Shown piece by piece: positions 16,516 to 27,062 of a stretch of 64,000 nt of DNA. This DNA is from Streptomyces sp. NBC_00344 (GTDB lineage Bacteria > Actinomycetota > Actinomycetes > Streptomycetales > Streptomycetaceae): contig NZ_CP107996.1 of the NCBI RefSeq assembly GCF_036088315.1, positions 5,947,001 to 6,011,000 on the forward strand, read 5' to 3'. Each line of letters begins with the position of its first letter. Positions within the stretch are counted from its first letter, which is position 1. A model generated the notes under the pieces. That model was not told the origin of the DNA, ran no database searches, and worked only from the letters and a program-made list of their open reading frames with translations. A program made the position numbers and the translations under genes.

Positions 16516-16541
16516 GGGGGACACCGGAAACGGTGTCCCCC
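16516..16541 (+). terminator. Perfect 11-bp hairpin with GAAA tetraloop between carB and pyrD
   Basis: GGGGGACACCG pairs with CGGTGTCCCCC around GAAA and is followed by TCTTC. It begins 11 bases after the carB stop and ends 19 bases before the pyrD start. It looks like a strong intrinsic terminator or RNA-processing/stability hairpin inside the operon. If it terminates, pyrD-pyrF expression would depend on read-through or on another promoter, which I could not locate. Confidence 0.65.
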
Positions 16542-16560
16542 TCTTCATGAGGACACTGAG

Positions 16561-17666
<1,106 letters not shown>

Positions 17667-17670
<4 letters not shown>

Positions 17671-18506
17671 GTCCCGTCGAACCCTTCGGCGCACGCCTGC
17701 GCCACGCCATGGACACCCGCGGCCCGCTCTGTGTGGGCATCGACCCGCATGCGTCCCTGCTGACCGCCTGGGGCCTGGCGGACGACGTCGCCGGCCTGGA
17801 GCGGTTCACCCGTACCGTCGTGGAGGCGCTGGCGGACCGCGTGGCCGTGCTCAAGCCTCAGTCCGCCTTCTTCGAGCGCTTCGGGTCCCGCGGTGTCGCG
17901 GTACTCGAGAGCGCCGTCGCCGATGCGCGTGCGGCCGGAGCCCTGGTGCTGATGGACGCCAAGCGCGGCGACATCGGCTCGACCATGGGCGCCTACGCGG
18001 CGACCTACCTCGAGAAGGACTCGCCGCTCTTCTCGGACGCCGTGACCGTCTCGCCGTATCTCGGCTTCGGCTCGCTCCGGCCGGCTCTGGACGCCGCCGT
18101 GCTCAGCGGATCCGGTGTGTTCGTGCTCGCGCTGACCTCCAATCCGGAGGGCGCCGAGGTCCAGCGGTCCACGGCTGCCGACGGCCGGTCCGTCGCCCAG
18201 GTACTGCTCGACCACATGGCGGCCGAGAACGAGGGCGCCGAGCCGCTGGGCGCGGTCGGCGCGGTGGTCGGTGCGACACTCGGCGAAGCGGGTGTGCGGC
18301 TGGACATCAACGGGCCGCTGCTGGCCCCCGGGATCGGGGCCCAGGGCGCGACCCCCGCCGATCTGCCCGCCGTATTCGGTTCCGCGGTCCGTAATGTGCT
18401 GCCGAGCGTCAGCCGCGGCGTGCTGCGTCACGGACCGGACATCGCCGCTCTGCGTGATTCGGCCGCCCGCTTCACCGACGAGGTACGCGCGGCGGTCTCC
18501 GGCTGA
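17667..18506 (+). CDS. pyrF: Orotidine 5'-phosphate decarboxylase
   Basis: PyrF decarboxylates OMP to UMP, the last step of de novo synthesis. The 279 residues are the type 2 (longer, actinobacterial) form. VGIDPHASLLTAWG, LKPQSAFFERFGSRG and MDAKRGDIGSTMGAYA hold the catalytic Asp/Lys array (DAKRGD). VLALTSNPEG and APGIGAQGATPAD follow. The ATG overlaps the pyrD stop (ATGA). It closes the pyrimidine operon. Confidence 0.97.
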
Positions 18507-18796
18507 GGACTGCCCGAGGTCGGGGGCTGATGGCGGTCAAGACCCCGTGCGGGAGCGTACAGATTCGGCCAATGGTCACCCGGCAGACCGAAAACCGGGG
18601 TTATATGCACCAAATGTCGCCCCCAGTCACAGCTGACCAGGACTTTTCGTCTGTTCTCGCTGACTGGAGCGGCCCTGGCCGCTAGTCTCCGTCGAGAGCC
18701 GACTCGCAATTCCTTTGCACGTCGCTCACCAGGTGTGGGGCGATCAGTCCCGCACCGGTCCGTATCCGACAGTTCGACATCCGAGGTGACGTAGGC
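18507..18796 (+). other. Gene-free region between pyrF and mihF
   Basis: The 290 bases contain no credible coding frame. They hold the candidate mihF promoter (listed separately) and about 100 bases of probable mihF leader. No terminator hairpin of high quality was found after pyrF. Confidence 0.5.
18661..18688 (+). promoter_or_regulatory. Candidate mihF promoter with inverted repeat in the spacer
   Basis: TGACTG (18661-18666) and TAGTCT (18683-18688, TANNNT) are separated by 16 bases. The spacer carries AGCGGCC-CT-GGCCGCT, a perfect 7-bp inverted repeat that runs into the -10. Such a placement suits a repressor site, but none is known to me for this gene. Confidence 0.45.
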
Positions 18797-19120
18797 GTGG
18801 CTCTTCCGCCCCTTACCCCTGAACAGCGCGCAGCCGCGCTCGAAAAGGCCGCCGCGGCTCGCCGGGAGCGGGCCGAGGTCAAGAATCGACTCAAGCACTC
18901 CGGTGCATCCCTCCACGAGGTCATCAAGCAGGGCCAGGAGAACGGTGTCATCGGCAAGATGAAGGTCTCCGCTCTCCTCGAGTCCCTGCCCGGCGTGGGC
19001 AAGGTCCGCGCCAAGCAGATCATGGAGCGGCTCGGCATTTCCGAGAGCCGCCGGGTGCGCGGTCTCGGCTCCAATCAGATCGCCTCTCTGGAGCGCGAGT
19101 TCGGTGGCGGCGCTGCCTGA
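18797..19120 (+). CDS. mihF: Actinobacterial integration host factor (mIHF/sIHF)
   Basis: A small nucleoid-associated protein that binds and bends DNA without sequence preference. In Streptomyces it affects nucleoid compaction, sporulation and antibiotic production. The 107 residues start at a GTG and have a long basic N-terminal helix ([13 protein letters not shown]). The helix-two-turn-helix/HhH DNA-binding part is [20 protein letters not shown], ending in a basic loop [12 protein letters not shown]. gmk follows after 38 bases containing a small hairpin. Confidence 0.95.
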   Translation: MALPPLTPEQRAAALEKAAAARRERAEVKNRLKHSGASLHEVIKQGQENGVIGKMKVSALLESLPGVGKVRAKQIMERLGISESRRVRGLGSNQIASLEREFGGGAA

Positions 19121-19122
19121 CG

Positions 19123-19140
19123 TCCCAGGCACCCCTGGGA
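19123..19140 (+). terminator. Small hairpin between mihF and gmk
   Basis: TCCCAGG pairs with CCTGGGA around a CACC loop just after the mihF stop. The stem is only 7 bp with no U-tract, so it could be a weak terminator or a 3'-end stabiliser. Confidence 0.35.
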
Positions 19141-19158
19141 AGCTGGAATAATCGCCGT

Positions 19159-19752
19159 ATGGCTGTAACACCCCGGGGGACGTCCCCCGCATCCCCGGAC
19201 CCCTGTCCGCGGCTGACCGTGCTCTCCGGCCCCTCCGGGGTCGGCAAGAGCACGGTCGTCGCGCACATGCGCAAGGTTCACCCCGAGGTATGGCTCTCGG
19301 TGTCGGCGACGACCCGCAAGCCACGCCCCGGCGAGCGTCATGGCGTCCAGTACTTCTTCGTGGACGACGGGGAGTTCGACAAGCTCATCGCGAACGGTGA
19401 GCTGCTTGAGTGGGCCGAATTCGCGGGCAATCGCTACGGCACTCCACGCCGGGCGGTGCTGGAGCGACTCGAGGCGGGCGAGCCGGTGCTCCTGGAGATC
19501 GATCTCCAGGGCGCCCGGCTCGTGCGGGAGTCGATGCCGGAGGCTCAGCTGGTGTTCCTGGCTCCGCCCAGCTGGGACGAGCTGGTCCGCCGGCTGACCG
19601 GCCGCGGGACCGAGCCGTCCGATGTCATCGAACGGCGGCTGGACGCCGCGAAGATCGAACTGGCCGCCGACGCGGAGTTCGATACGACCCTTGTCAATAC
19701 CTCCGTCGAGGACGTGGCCCGCGAGCTGCTAGCCTTGGTCAAGGTTCTTTGA
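19159..19752 (+). CDS. gmk: Guanylate kinase
   Basis: Gmk phosphorylates GMP to GDP. The 197 residues have the P-loop [15 protein letters not shown] near residue 24, the GMP-binding [20 protein letters not shown] segment, and [14 protein letters not shown]. The ATG has no clear Shine-Dalgarno sequence. AATAAT 6 bases upstream resembles a -10, so the message may be leaderless. It lies next to rpoZ with a 25-base gap, a common actinobacterial pairing. Confidence 0.96.
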   Translation: MAVTPRGTSPASPDPCPRLTVLSGPSGVGKSTVVAHMRKVHPEVWLSVSATTRKPRPGERHGVQYFFVDDGEFDKLIANGELLEWAEFAGNRYGTPRRAVLERLEAGEPVLLEIDLQGARLVRESMPEAQLVFLAPPSWDELVRRLTGRGTEPSDVIERRLDAAKIELAADAEFDTTLVNTSVEDVARELLALVKVL

Positions 19753-19777
19753 TTTTCACTCCATCGGAAGGCAGAGA

Positions 19778-20050
19778 GTGTCCTCTTCCATCTCCACGCC
19801 CGAGGGCATCATCAACCCGCCGATTGATGAGCTGCTCGAGGCAACCGACTCCAAGTACAGCCTTGTGATCTACGCCGCCAAGCGCGCGCGCCAGATCAAC
19901 GCGTACTACTCGCAGCTGGGCGAAGGCCTGCTCGAGTACGTCGGTCCGCTGGTGGACACGCACGTCCACGAGAAGCCCCTCTCGATCGCGCTCCGCGAGA
20001 TCAACGCGGGTCTGCTGACCTCCGAGGCCATCGAGGGCCCCGCGCAGTAA
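19778..20050 (+). CDS. rpoZ: DNA-directed RNA polymerase omega subunit
   Basis: Omega helps assemble and stabilise beta' in RNA polymerase. The 90 residues start at a GTG preceded by [29 protein letters not shown] and [12 protein letters not shown] match the actinobacterial omega family. [17 protein letters not shown] is the conserved C-terminal part. A long perfect hairpin follows the stop, so the gmk-rpoZ transcript probably ends here. Confidence 0.96.
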   Translation: MSSSISTPEGIINPPIDELLEATDSKYSLVIYAAKRARQINAYYSQLGEGLLEYVGPLVDTHVHEKPLSIALREINAGLLTSEAIEGPAQ

Positions 20051-20070
20051 CGCAGACAGCTGTTTTTTCC

Positions 20071-20105
20071 CCACAGGCCCGGCAGCGCTACTGCCGGGCC
20101 TGTGG
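20071..20105 (+). terminator. Perfect 15-bp hairpin after rpoZ
   Basis: CCACAGGCCCGGCAG pairs perfectly with CTGCCGGGCCTGTGG around CGCTA, starting 20 bases after the rpoZ stop. A T-run (TTTTTT) precedes rather than follows it on this strand. It is a strong Streptomyces-type terminator without a downstream U-tract. Confidence 0.8.
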
Positions 20106-20154
20106 TGTGTCATGGGTGTACGAATCCGAATGCGGGAGCCGGGGAGGCATGGAC

Positions 20155-21360
20155 GTGGCGGACAGGCCGAAGGTCGTTCTGGGGGTCAGCGGAGGCATCG
20201 CCGCGTACAAGGTGTGCGAGGTGCTGCGCAGGCTCACCGAGTCGGGCCATGACGTGCGGGTCGTACCGACGGCTTCGGCGCTGCACTTCGTCGGTGCCGC
20301 CACCTGGTCGGCACTCTCCGGGCATCCGGTGTCGACCGAGGTGTGGACCGATGTCCACGAGGTGCCGCACGTGCGGATCGGCCAGGAGGCGGATCTGGTC
20401 CTGGTCGCTCCCGCGACGGCGGATATGCTCGGCAAGGCCGCCCACGGACTTGCCGACGATCTGCTGACCAACACCCTGCTCACCGCCCGATGTCCGGTGG
20501 TCTTCGCGCCCGCCATGCACACCGAGATGTGGGAGCACCCCGCAACCCAGGAGAACGTGGCCACGCTGCGGCGCCGCGGCGCCGTGGTGATCGAGCCCGC
20601 CGTCGGCAGGCTCACCGGGGTCGACACGGGCAAGGGGCGGCTGCCCGATCCCGGCGCGATCTTCGAGGCCTGCCGGCAGGTGCTCGCCCGCGGAGTCGCC
20701 GGGCCCGACCTCGCGGGCCGCCATGTGGTGGTCAGCGCGGGCGGCACCCGGGAGCCGCTCGACCCGGTCCGCTATCTGGGCAACCGTTCCTCCGGGAAAC
20801 AGGGCTATGCCCTCGCCCGTACTGCTGTCGCCCGCGGGGCCAGGGTGACGCTCATCGAGGCCAACACCGGGCTGCCCGACCCGGCCGGCGCCGACATCGT
20901 CCACGTCGGCACCGCCGTACAGCTGCGCGAGGCCGTCCTCAAGGCGGCGGCGGACGCCGACGCGGTGGTCATGGCCGCCGCTGTCGCCGATTTCCGGCCC
21001 GCGTCCTACGCCGAGGGAAAGATCAAGAAGAAGGACGGCCAGGAGCCCGCGCCGATCGTCCTGGTCCGCAATCCGGACATCCTCGCCGAGATCTCCGCCG
21101 ACCGGGCCACTGCCGGGCAGGTGGTCGTCGGATTCGCCGCGGAGACCGACGACGTCATGGACAACGGCCGCGCGAAGCTGCGGCGCAAGGGCTGTGACCT
21201 GCTGGTGGTCAATGAGGTGGGCGAGCGGAGGACCTTCGGGTCCGAGGAGAACGAAGCGGTCGTCCTCGACGCCGAAGGAGGCGAGACCGCGGTGCCGTAC
21301 GGTCCGAAGGCGGCACTTGCCGATGCGGTCTGGGACCTGGTGGTACCCAGGCTGGGATGA
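20155..21360 (+). CDS. coaBC: Bifunctional phosphopantothenoylcysteine decarboxylase / phosphopantothenate-cysteine ligase
   Basis: CoaBC carries out two successive steps of coenzyme A synthesis. The N-terminal flavoprotein CoaC half (residues 1 to about 180) has [13 protein letters not shown], the catalytic His in VPHVRIG, and [15 protein letters not shown]. The CoaB half has [20 protein letters not shown], the CTP-binding AAVADFRP, and KIKKKDG. The GTG at 20155 is chosen because GGGGAGG lies 7 bases upstream. An ATG two codons earlier would be almost on top of that site. Confidence 0.93.
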   Translation: MADRPKVVLGVSGGIAAYKVCEVLRRLTESGHDVRVVPTASALHFVGAATWSALSGHPVSTEVWTDVHEVPHVRIGQEADLVLVAPATADMLGKAAHGLADDLLTNTLLTARCPVVFAPAMHTEMWEHPATQENVATLRRRGAVVIEPAVGRLTGVDTGKGRLPDPGAIFEACRQVLARGVAGPDLAGRHVVVSAGGTREPLDPVRYLGNRSSGKQGYALARTAVARGARVTLIEANTGLPDPAGADIVHVGTAVQLREAVLKAAADADAVVMAAAVADFRPASYAEGKIKKKDGQEPAPIVLVRNPDILAEISADRATAGQVVVGFAAETDDVMDNGRAKLRRKGCDLLVVNEVGERRTFGSEENEAVVLDAEGGETAVPYGPKAALADAVWDLVVPRLG

Positions 21361-21599
21361 AATTCTTGTGTCACCCCACCCGATGGATGGAACCGGGCCT
21401 GTCCGGCTTTCCAGCCGGCGGAACCGGGTGGAGCCTTGCCCCGATAGGCAGTGCCTCAGGTCACACGGCTCCCACGTGTCGAGACACGTGGCCCGTTGGC
21501 CGGGGGCGACCGATAAACTGGTCGCGGAACGAGCCGGGCGCAGCCCCCGGCCGCTCCACCCATGATCAGCCAGCAGCCGCTGCAACCCCAGGGAGCGTT
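21361..21599 (+). other. metK leader region with two inverted repeats and a -10-like box
   Basis: There is no gene in these 239 bases. A 6-bp hairpin (CCGGCT-TTCC-AGCCGG) is flanked by direct copies of GGAACCGGG. CCACGTGTC-GA-GACACGTGG (21472-21491) is a perfect 9-bp inverted repeat containing two CACGTG cores. GCGACC-GATAAACT-GGTCGC (21506-21525) frames TAAACT, a TANNNT -10 candidate for metK. Either repeat could end coaBC transcription or bind a regulator. Confidence 0.5.
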
Positions 21600-22808
21600 G
21601 TGTCCCGTCGTCTGTTCACCTCGGAGTCAGTCACCGAGGGCCACCCCGACAAGATCGCTGACCAGATCAGCGACACGATTCTCGACGCACTTCTGCGCGA
21701 GGACCCGACCTCCCGTGTAGCCGTGGAGACCCTGATCACCACAGGCCAGGTGCATGTGGCCGGTGAGGTCACCACCAAGGCGTATGCGCCGATCGCGCAG
21801 CTCGTCCGCGACAAGATCCTCGACATCGGCTACGACTCGTCGAAGAAGGGCTTCGACGGTGCCTCCTGCGGCGTCTCGGTGTCCATCGGCGCACAGTCGC
21901 CCGACATCGCCCAGGGCGTCGACACCGCCTGGGAGAAGCGCGTCGAGGGCGACGAGGACGAGCTCGACAAGCAGGGCGCGGGCGACCAGGGCCTGATGTT
22001 CGGTTACGCCTGCGACGAGACACCCGAGCTCATGCCGCTGCCCATCTACCTGGCACACCGGCTCTCGCGCCGTCTCTCCGAGGTGCGCAAGAACGGCGCC
22101 ATCCCGTATCTGCGCCCCGACGGCAAGACCCAGGTGACCATCGAGTACGACGGCGACAAGGCGATCCGCCTCGACACGGTCGTCGTGTCGTCGCAGCACG
22201 CGAGCGACATCGACCTGGACTCCCTGCTCACCCCCGACATCCGCGAGTTCGTCGTCGAGCATGTGCTCAACCAGCTCATCGAGGACGGCATCAAGCTGGA
22301 GACCGAGGGCTACCGGCTGCTGGTCAACCCGACCGGCCGCTTCGAGATCGGCGGCCCGATGGGCGACGCGGGTCTGACCGGCCGCAAGATCATCATCGAC
22401 ACCTACGGCGGCATGGCACGTCACGGCGGCGGTGCCTTCTCGGGCAAGGACCCGTCGAAGGTCGACCGCTCGGCCGCTTACGCCATGCGCTGGGTCGCCA
22501 AGAACGTGGTGGCCGCCGGTCTTGCCTCGCGCTGCGAGGTCCAGGTCGCCTATGCGATCGGCAAGGCGGAGCCGGTGGGCCTGTTCGTCGAGACCTTCGG
22601 CACCGCGTCGGTGGACGTCGAGAAGATCGAGCACGCCATCACCGAGGTCTTCGACCTCCGCCCGGCCGCGATCATCCGTGACCTCGACCTGCTCCGGCCC
22701 ATCTACGCGCAGACCGCCGCATACGGCCACTTCGGCCGCGAGCTCCCGGACTTCACCTGGGAGCGCACGGACCGGGTGGACGCGCTGCGCAAGGCAACCG
22801 GTCTGTAG
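21600..22808 (+). CDS. metK: S-adenosylmethionine synthetase
   Basis: MetK joins methionine and ATP to make SAM. In Streptomyces, SAM level also influences sporulation and antibiotic production. The 402 residues start at a GTG with GGGAG 5-9 bases upstream and begin [20 protein letters not shown], the canonical N-terminus with the catalytic His. [12 protein letters not shown] and [19 protein letters not shown] are the two PROSITE-type signatures. There is a possible regulatory leader upstream. Confidence 0.98.
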   Translation: MSRRLFTSESVTEGHPDKIADQISDTILDALLREDPTSRVAVETLITTGQVHVAGEVTTKAYAPIAQLVRDKILDIGYDSSKKGFDGASCGVSVSIGAQSPDIAQGVDTAWEKRVEGDEDELDKQGAGDQGLMFGYACDETPELMPLPIYLAHRLSRRLSEVRKNGAIPYLRPDGKTQVTIEYDGDKAIRLDTVVVSSQHASDIDLDSLLTPDIREFVVEHVLNQLIEDGIKLETEGYRLLVNPTGRFEIGGPMGDAGLTGRKIIIDTYGGMARHGGGAFSGKDPSKVDRSAAYAMRWVAKNVVAAGLASRCEVQVAYAIGKAEPVGLFVETFGTASVDVEKIEHAITEVFDLRPAAIIRDLDLLRPIYAQTAAYGHFGRELPDFTWERTDRVDALRKATGL

Positions 22809-23044
22809 GACCGGCCCCGAACGGCGGCCGTACCTGCGCCGGCCCCGAGCGGTTCCCAGGTTCCGGCGGTCGTCGTACCACCGCTGCTCAGCTGCATATC
22901 GGCCCGTCAGGGGCGTCACCGGATCCTTCGGTGGCGCCGCTGGCGGGCCGCTTGCGGTGTGAAGCTGTTTCACCCGCCCGCCGGTCACACCGCGGCGGTC
23001 ACCGGGCCGTCGGGATGTCAGTGGCTTCTGGTAGGAATTTGGCT

Positions 23045-25189
23045 GTGAGCAGCGAGGACGAACCGAACACGGGGCCGCGGCAGACCGCGGCCCCGGAACA
23101 GCTCGCGCTCATCAGGGAGACGGTGCGCACGGCGAAGGTCCCGCGGGCCAAGCCGCGGACCTGGCGGGGCGCCGCGCTCGCCGGGGAGCTGCCGGTGGCG
23201 CGGGTCGTGGTGAACAAGGGCGTGCTCCATCTCGACCAGTTCTTCGACTACGCCGTTCCCGAGGAGCTGGACGAAGCCGCCCAGCCGGGTGTGCGGGTGC
23301 GGGTCCGGTTCGGAGCGGGGAACCGGAACGTCCGGGCCGGCCGCCGTGAGGGCGGCGGGCTGATCGACGGGTTCGTCGTGGAGCGGCGTGCTGAATCCGA
23401 CTACGCGGGTCCGCTGGCCGCGCTCGCCGGAGTGGTCTCGCCCGAGCCGGTGCTCAGCGCCGAGCTGCTGGCACTCGCACGGGCGGTGGCCGACCGGTAT
23501 GCGGGCTCTCTCGCCGACGTACTGCAGCTGGCAGTGCCGCCGAGGAACGCGCGTGCCGAGGGCAGGCCGTCACCGCCACCGCTGGAGTCACCGGCGGAGC
23601 CGGAACCGGCCAGCTGGGGGCGTTATGCGCAGGGCCCCGGTTTTCTGCGGGCGCTCGCCGGCGGCGGAGCGCCGCGCGCCGTCTGGACCGCGCTGCCCGG
23701 CCCGCACTGGCCGCGGGAGGTGGCGATCGCCGTACGGGCGGCGCTGGCCTCCGGTCGCGGTGCGCTGGTCGTGGTGCCGGACGGGCGGACGGCGGCGCGC
23801 GTGGACGCGGCACTCACCGAGGAGCTGGGCGCCGGGCGGCACGCGCTGCTCACCGCCGATGCGGGGCCCGAGAAGCGGTACCGCCAGTGGCTGGCGGTAC
23901 GGCGCGGTTCGGTGCGGGCGGTGGTCGGGACGCGGGCCGCCATGTTCGCGCCGGTGCGGGACCTCGGCCTGGTCGTCATCTGGGAGGACGGGGACTCCAG
24001 CCACAGTGAGCCGCATGCACCGCTGCCGCACGCGCGCGAGGTGCTGCTGCTGCGTGCCGCACACGACAAGTGCGCCTTTCTGCTCGGCAGCAGAAGCTGC
24101 ACGGTGGAGGCGGCTCAGCTCGTGGAGAGCGGCTGGGCGTCCCCGCTGGTCGCGGACCGCGAGCAGATCCGGGCGGCCGCACCGCTGGTGCGGACCGTCG
24201 GGGACATGGACCTGGCCCGGGACGAGGCGGCCCGCGCCGCGCGACTGCCGACCGTGGCCTGGCAGGCGGTCAGGGAAGGGCTGAAGAGCGGTCCGGTGCT
24301 GGTGCAGGTGCCGAGGCGGGGCTATGTGCCGAGACTCTCCTGCGAGCGGTGCAGGACACCGGCCCGGTGCGCGCACTGCTCGGGACCGCTGGAGGCCCCG
24401 GACGAGCGGGCGCTGCACTGCGCATGGTGCGGACGTGACGCTGCCGGCCGGCGCTGCGCGGAATGCGGCCATACGGGACTGCGGGCCCTGATCGTGGGGT
24501 CCCGGCGCACCGCTGAGGAGCTGGGACGGGCGTTTCCCGCCGTACCCGTGCGGACATCCGGACGCGACCATGTGCTCGACACCGTGGACGGCCGGCCCGC
24601 CCTGGTGGTCAGTACCCCGGGCGCCGAGCCGGTCGCCGAGAGCGGCTATGCGGCCGCACTGCTGCTCGACGGCTGGGTCATGCTCGGGCGCCCCGACCTG
24701 CGGGCCGGTGAGGAGGCGCTGCGCCGCTGGATGGACGCCGCATCGCTGGTACGCGGCCAGGTCGAAGGCGGCACGGTGGTGGTCGTCGCCGAGCCGACGC
24801 TGCGCCCGGTGCAGGCCCTGGTCCGCTGGGACCCGGTGGGGCACGCGGTGCGTGAGCTGGCCGAGCGGGCCGAGCTGGGCTTCCCGCCCGTCTCCCGGAT
24901 GGCCGCCGTGTCCGGGAAACCAGCGGCGGTGGAGGCGTTCATGGAAGCGGTCCGGCTGCCGGGGGACGCCGAGGTGCTGGGGCCGGTGGCTGTCGAGGCC
25001 GGCGATCCGAACCGGCCGCGCAGGACCGGCGAAGCGCCGCCGGGGGAGAACTGGCAGCGTGCGCTGATCCGGGTGCCGCCCGGCAGCGGTGCGGAGCTCG
25101 CCGCAGCGCTCAGGACGGCGCAGGCGGCGCGGCTGACCCGCGGCGGCGATCCGGTACGGATCAGGGTGGACCCGCCGGAGATCGGCTGA
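23045..25189 (+). CDS. priA: PriA-like primosomal protein lacking helicase motifs
   Basis: PriA restarts stalled replication forks. The 714 residues keep the N-terminal 3'-DNA-binding domain (VVVNKGVLHLDQFFDYAVP). They also keep the paired zinc-binding cysteine clusters (CERCRTPARCAHC and CAWCGRDAAGRRCAEC) and the C-terminal domain. The usual Walker A (GxTGSGKT) is replaced by WTALPGPHWPREV and the DEEH box by IWEDGDSS, so ATP-driven unwinding is unlikely. This loss is typical of actinobacterial PriA. The GTG at 23045 has AGGA 8 bases upstream; an ATG ten codons earlier is less well placed. Confidence 0.9.
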   Translation: MSSEDEPNTGPRQTAAPEQLALIRETVRTAKVPRAKPRTWRGAALAGELPVARVVVNKGVLHLDQFFDYAVPEELDEAAQPGVRVRVRFGAGNRNVRAGRREGGGLIDGFVVERRAESDYAGPLAALAGVVSPEPVLSAELLALARAVADRYAGSLADVLQLAVPPRNARAEGRPSPPPLESPAEPEPASWGRYAQGPGFLRALAGGGAPRAVWTALPGPHWPREVAIAVRAALASGRGALVVVPDGRTAARVDAALTEELGAGRHALLTADAGPEKRYRQWLAVRRGSVRAVVGTRAAMFAPVRDLGLVVIWEDGDSSHSEPHAPLPHAREVLLLRAAHDKCAFLLGSRSCTVEAAQLVESGWASPLVADREQIRAAAPLVRTVGDMDLARDEAARAARLPTVAWQAVREGLKSGPVLVQVPRRGYVPRLSCERCRTPARCAHCSGPLEAPDERALHCAWCGRDAAGRRCAECGHTGLRALIVGSRRTAEELGRAFPAVPVRTSGRDHVLDTVDGRPALVVSTPGAEPVAESGYAAALLLDGWVMLGRPDLRAGEEALRRWMDAASLVRGQVEGGTVVVVAEPTLRPVQALVRWDPVGHAVRELAERAELGFPPVSRMAAVSGKPAAVEAFMEAVRLPGDAEVLGPVAVEAGDPNRPRRTGEAPPGENWQRALIRVPPGSGAELAAALRTAQAARLTRGGDPVRIRVDPPEIG

Positions 25190-25284
25190 GAGGGCCCAGC
25201 CCGGCGTCCGCGCATCGGTGTCCCGGCGCACGGCTGCCCCCGGACGGCCGCTCTCCGGGGGCAGTGCAACGGGGGCGGGGCGGG

Positions 25285-25854
25285 TCAGCCGTTCCGAGGA
25301 CCGGGGAACGCGCTCGTGCGTGCCTCTTCCCGGGACGACTGGCTGCCCGCCGGCGGCTGCGGCGGCATCGACCGCGCGGCAGGTACGGAGGGGAGGCCGG
25401 GCGCAGCGGGCAGTGTGTGCGCCGGGCCCGTCTGCGGTGCGCTCTCCTCATCGGTGGTGGGGTCGGTTTCGGTTTCGGCGGTGGTGGCCGTGGCGGTGGC
25501 CGCTGCGGCGCGCCGGGCACCGTATCTGCGGTGCACCGCCTGTTTGGTGACGCCGAGGGCCGAACCCACCGCGTCCCACGAGAATCCCAGCGAACGGTCG
25601 AAGTCCACCGCGGCGGTCACCAGTGTCTCGACACTGTCCCTCAGCTCCTGGGCCAGCCGGACGGTGGGGGCGGGAGCCCTGCCGTAGACGACGAAGCCCG
25701 TGGAGGGTCCCGAGCGGCGCGGACGGTAGACGTTCCCCAACTGGGCGGTCAGTGTGCGAAGTGCGTCCACCTGTCGGCGGACCCGCTCGATGTCCCGCAC
25801 CAACAGGTGGAGGCTGGCCCGCGCTTGGGCGTCGTGGGTTGCGTGGTCGGCCAT
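25285..25854 (-). CDS. Helix-turn-helix protein with low-complexity tail
   Basis: The 189-residue protein is predicted cytoplasmic. Its N-terminal 70 residues are helical ([21 protein letters not shown]). A helix-turn-helix follows at about residues 95-118 ([21 protein letters not shown]). The last 70 residues are an Ala/Thr/Glu/Pro-rich tail of no clear fold. The ATG at 25854 is preceded by GAGAGG at about 8 bases. The frame stays open 30 codons further upstream without a better start. It is convergent with priA and divergent from fmt. The target is unknown. Confidence 0.75.
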   Translation of the reverse strand: MADHATHDAQARASLHLLVRDIERVRRQVDALRTLTAQLGNVYRPRRSGPSTGFVVYGRAPAPTVRLAQELRDSVETLVTAAVDFDRSLGFSWDAVGSALGVTKQAVHRRYGARRAAAATATATTAETETDPTTDEESAPQTGPAHTLPAAPGLPSVPAARSMPPQPPAGSQSSREEARTSAFPGPRNG

Positions 25855-26077
25855 GAACAAGCCTCTCGAACCGGCGTTGAAAGGGATCGGGCCGCGCCTG
25901 CGGCCCTTGTCGTTTCGGTCAATCTCTCTTGACCAACGCGCCACCCGTTGATCTGGTCACGCTGCGGGGGCGTAAGGGCATATGCGAGGGGCGCGCAGCC
26001 AGGCGTACGCCCCCTCGGCCCGGCCCATAGACTGGTGCGCTGCTCGTTGTCGTACGTACCGGTCCGAGAGGCACCCA

Positions 26078-27022
26078 GTGAAACTCGTCTTCGCAGGCAC
26101 CCCCGAAGTCGCCGTACCCGCCCTGGACGCTCTCATCGCATCCGGCAGGCACGAGGTGGCAGCCGTGGTCACCCGGCCCGACGCGCCGGCCGGGCGGGGA
26201 CGCACCCTGATGGCGAGCCCGGTCGCACAGCGGGCCGAGGACGCCGGCATCGAAGTACTGAAGCCGGTCAAGCCGCGTGACGAGGACTTCCTGGCCCGGC
26301 TGCGCGAGATCGGCCCGGACTGCTGTCCCGTCGTGGCGTACGGAGCGCTGCTGCCGAAGTCCGCGCTCGAGGTTCCGGCCCGCGGCTGGGTCAATCTGCA
26401 TTTCTCGCTGCTGCCGGCCTGGCGCGGTGCCGCGCCCGTGCAGCACGCGATCATCTCCGGCGACGAAGTGACGGGGGCGTCGACCTTCCTGATCGAGGAG
26501 GGGCTCGACTCGGGTCCGGTCTACGGAGTGCTGACCGAGGAGATCCGGCCCACCGACACCAGCGGCGATCTGCTCACCCGGCTCGCCTTCGCGGGCTCCG
26601 GTCTGCTCGTCGCCACCATGGACGGCATCGAGGACGGCACTCTGCACGCCGAACCGCAGCCGGCCGACGGCGTCACCCTCGCTCCGAAGATCAATGTCGA
26701 GGACGCGCAGGCCGACTGGACGGCGCCCGCGATGCGGGTGGACCGGGTGGTGCGCGGCTGCACCCCCGCGCCCGGCGCCTGGACGGTCTTCCGCGGCGAG
26801 CGGCTCAAGCTGGTCTCGCTCGCGCTGGTGGGCGACCGCACGGACCTCGCTCCGGGCGAGCTGTCCGTCACCAAGACCAACGTCTACGCGGGCACCGGCT
26901 CGCACGCCGTCGAGCTGCTGTGGGTCCAGCCGCAGGGCAAGAAGCCGATGCGCGCGGCCGACTGGGCGCGCGGAGTGCGCATCGCCCCCGGAGAGCACGT
27001 CGGGCCGGCGGACGTAGGCTGA
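26078..27022 (+). CDS. fmt: Methionyl-tRNA formyltransferase
   Basis: Fmt formylates initiator Met-tRNA using 10-formyl-tetrahydrofolate. The 314 residues start at a GTG ([19 protein letters not shown]) with GAGAGG upstream. [18 protein letters not shown] and the catalytic [20 protein letters not shown] (Asn, His) are visible. [15 protein letters not shown] marks the C-terminal tRNA-binding part. A -10-like TAGACT lies about 45 bases before the start. rsmB follows after 40 bases. Confidence 0.96.
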   Translation: MKLVFAGTPEVAVPALDALIASGRHEVAAVVTRPDAPAGRGRTLMASPVAQRAEDAGIEVLKPVKPRDEDFLARLREIGPDCCPVVAYGALLPKSALEVPARGWVNLHFSLLPAWRGAAPVQHAIISGDEVTGASTFLIEEGLDSGPVYGVLTEEIRPTDTSGDLLTRLAFAGSGLLVATMDGIEDGTLHAEPQPADGVTLAPKINVEDAQADWTAPAMRVDRVVRGCTPAPGAWTVFRGERLKLVSLALVGDRTDLAPGELSVTKTNVYAGTGSHAVELLWVQPQGKKPMRAADWARGVRIAPGEHVGPADVG

Positions 27023-27062
27023 GAGAGTTCGTCCCTCTCATCATCAGCGGAGCACCTTTCAC

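Noticed and set aside
20061..20070. T-run before the rpoZ hairpin read as an intrinsic terminator for the minus strand
   Set aside because: It would suit minus-strand transcription, but no minus-strand gene ends here, so the hairpin is taken as the rpoZ terminator.
21361..21599. SAM riboswitch upstream of metK
   Set aside because: Hairpins and a GCCGGCGGAACC stretch recall parts of SAM-I/IV, but the conserved core order could not be matched. An Rfam covariance scan would decide.
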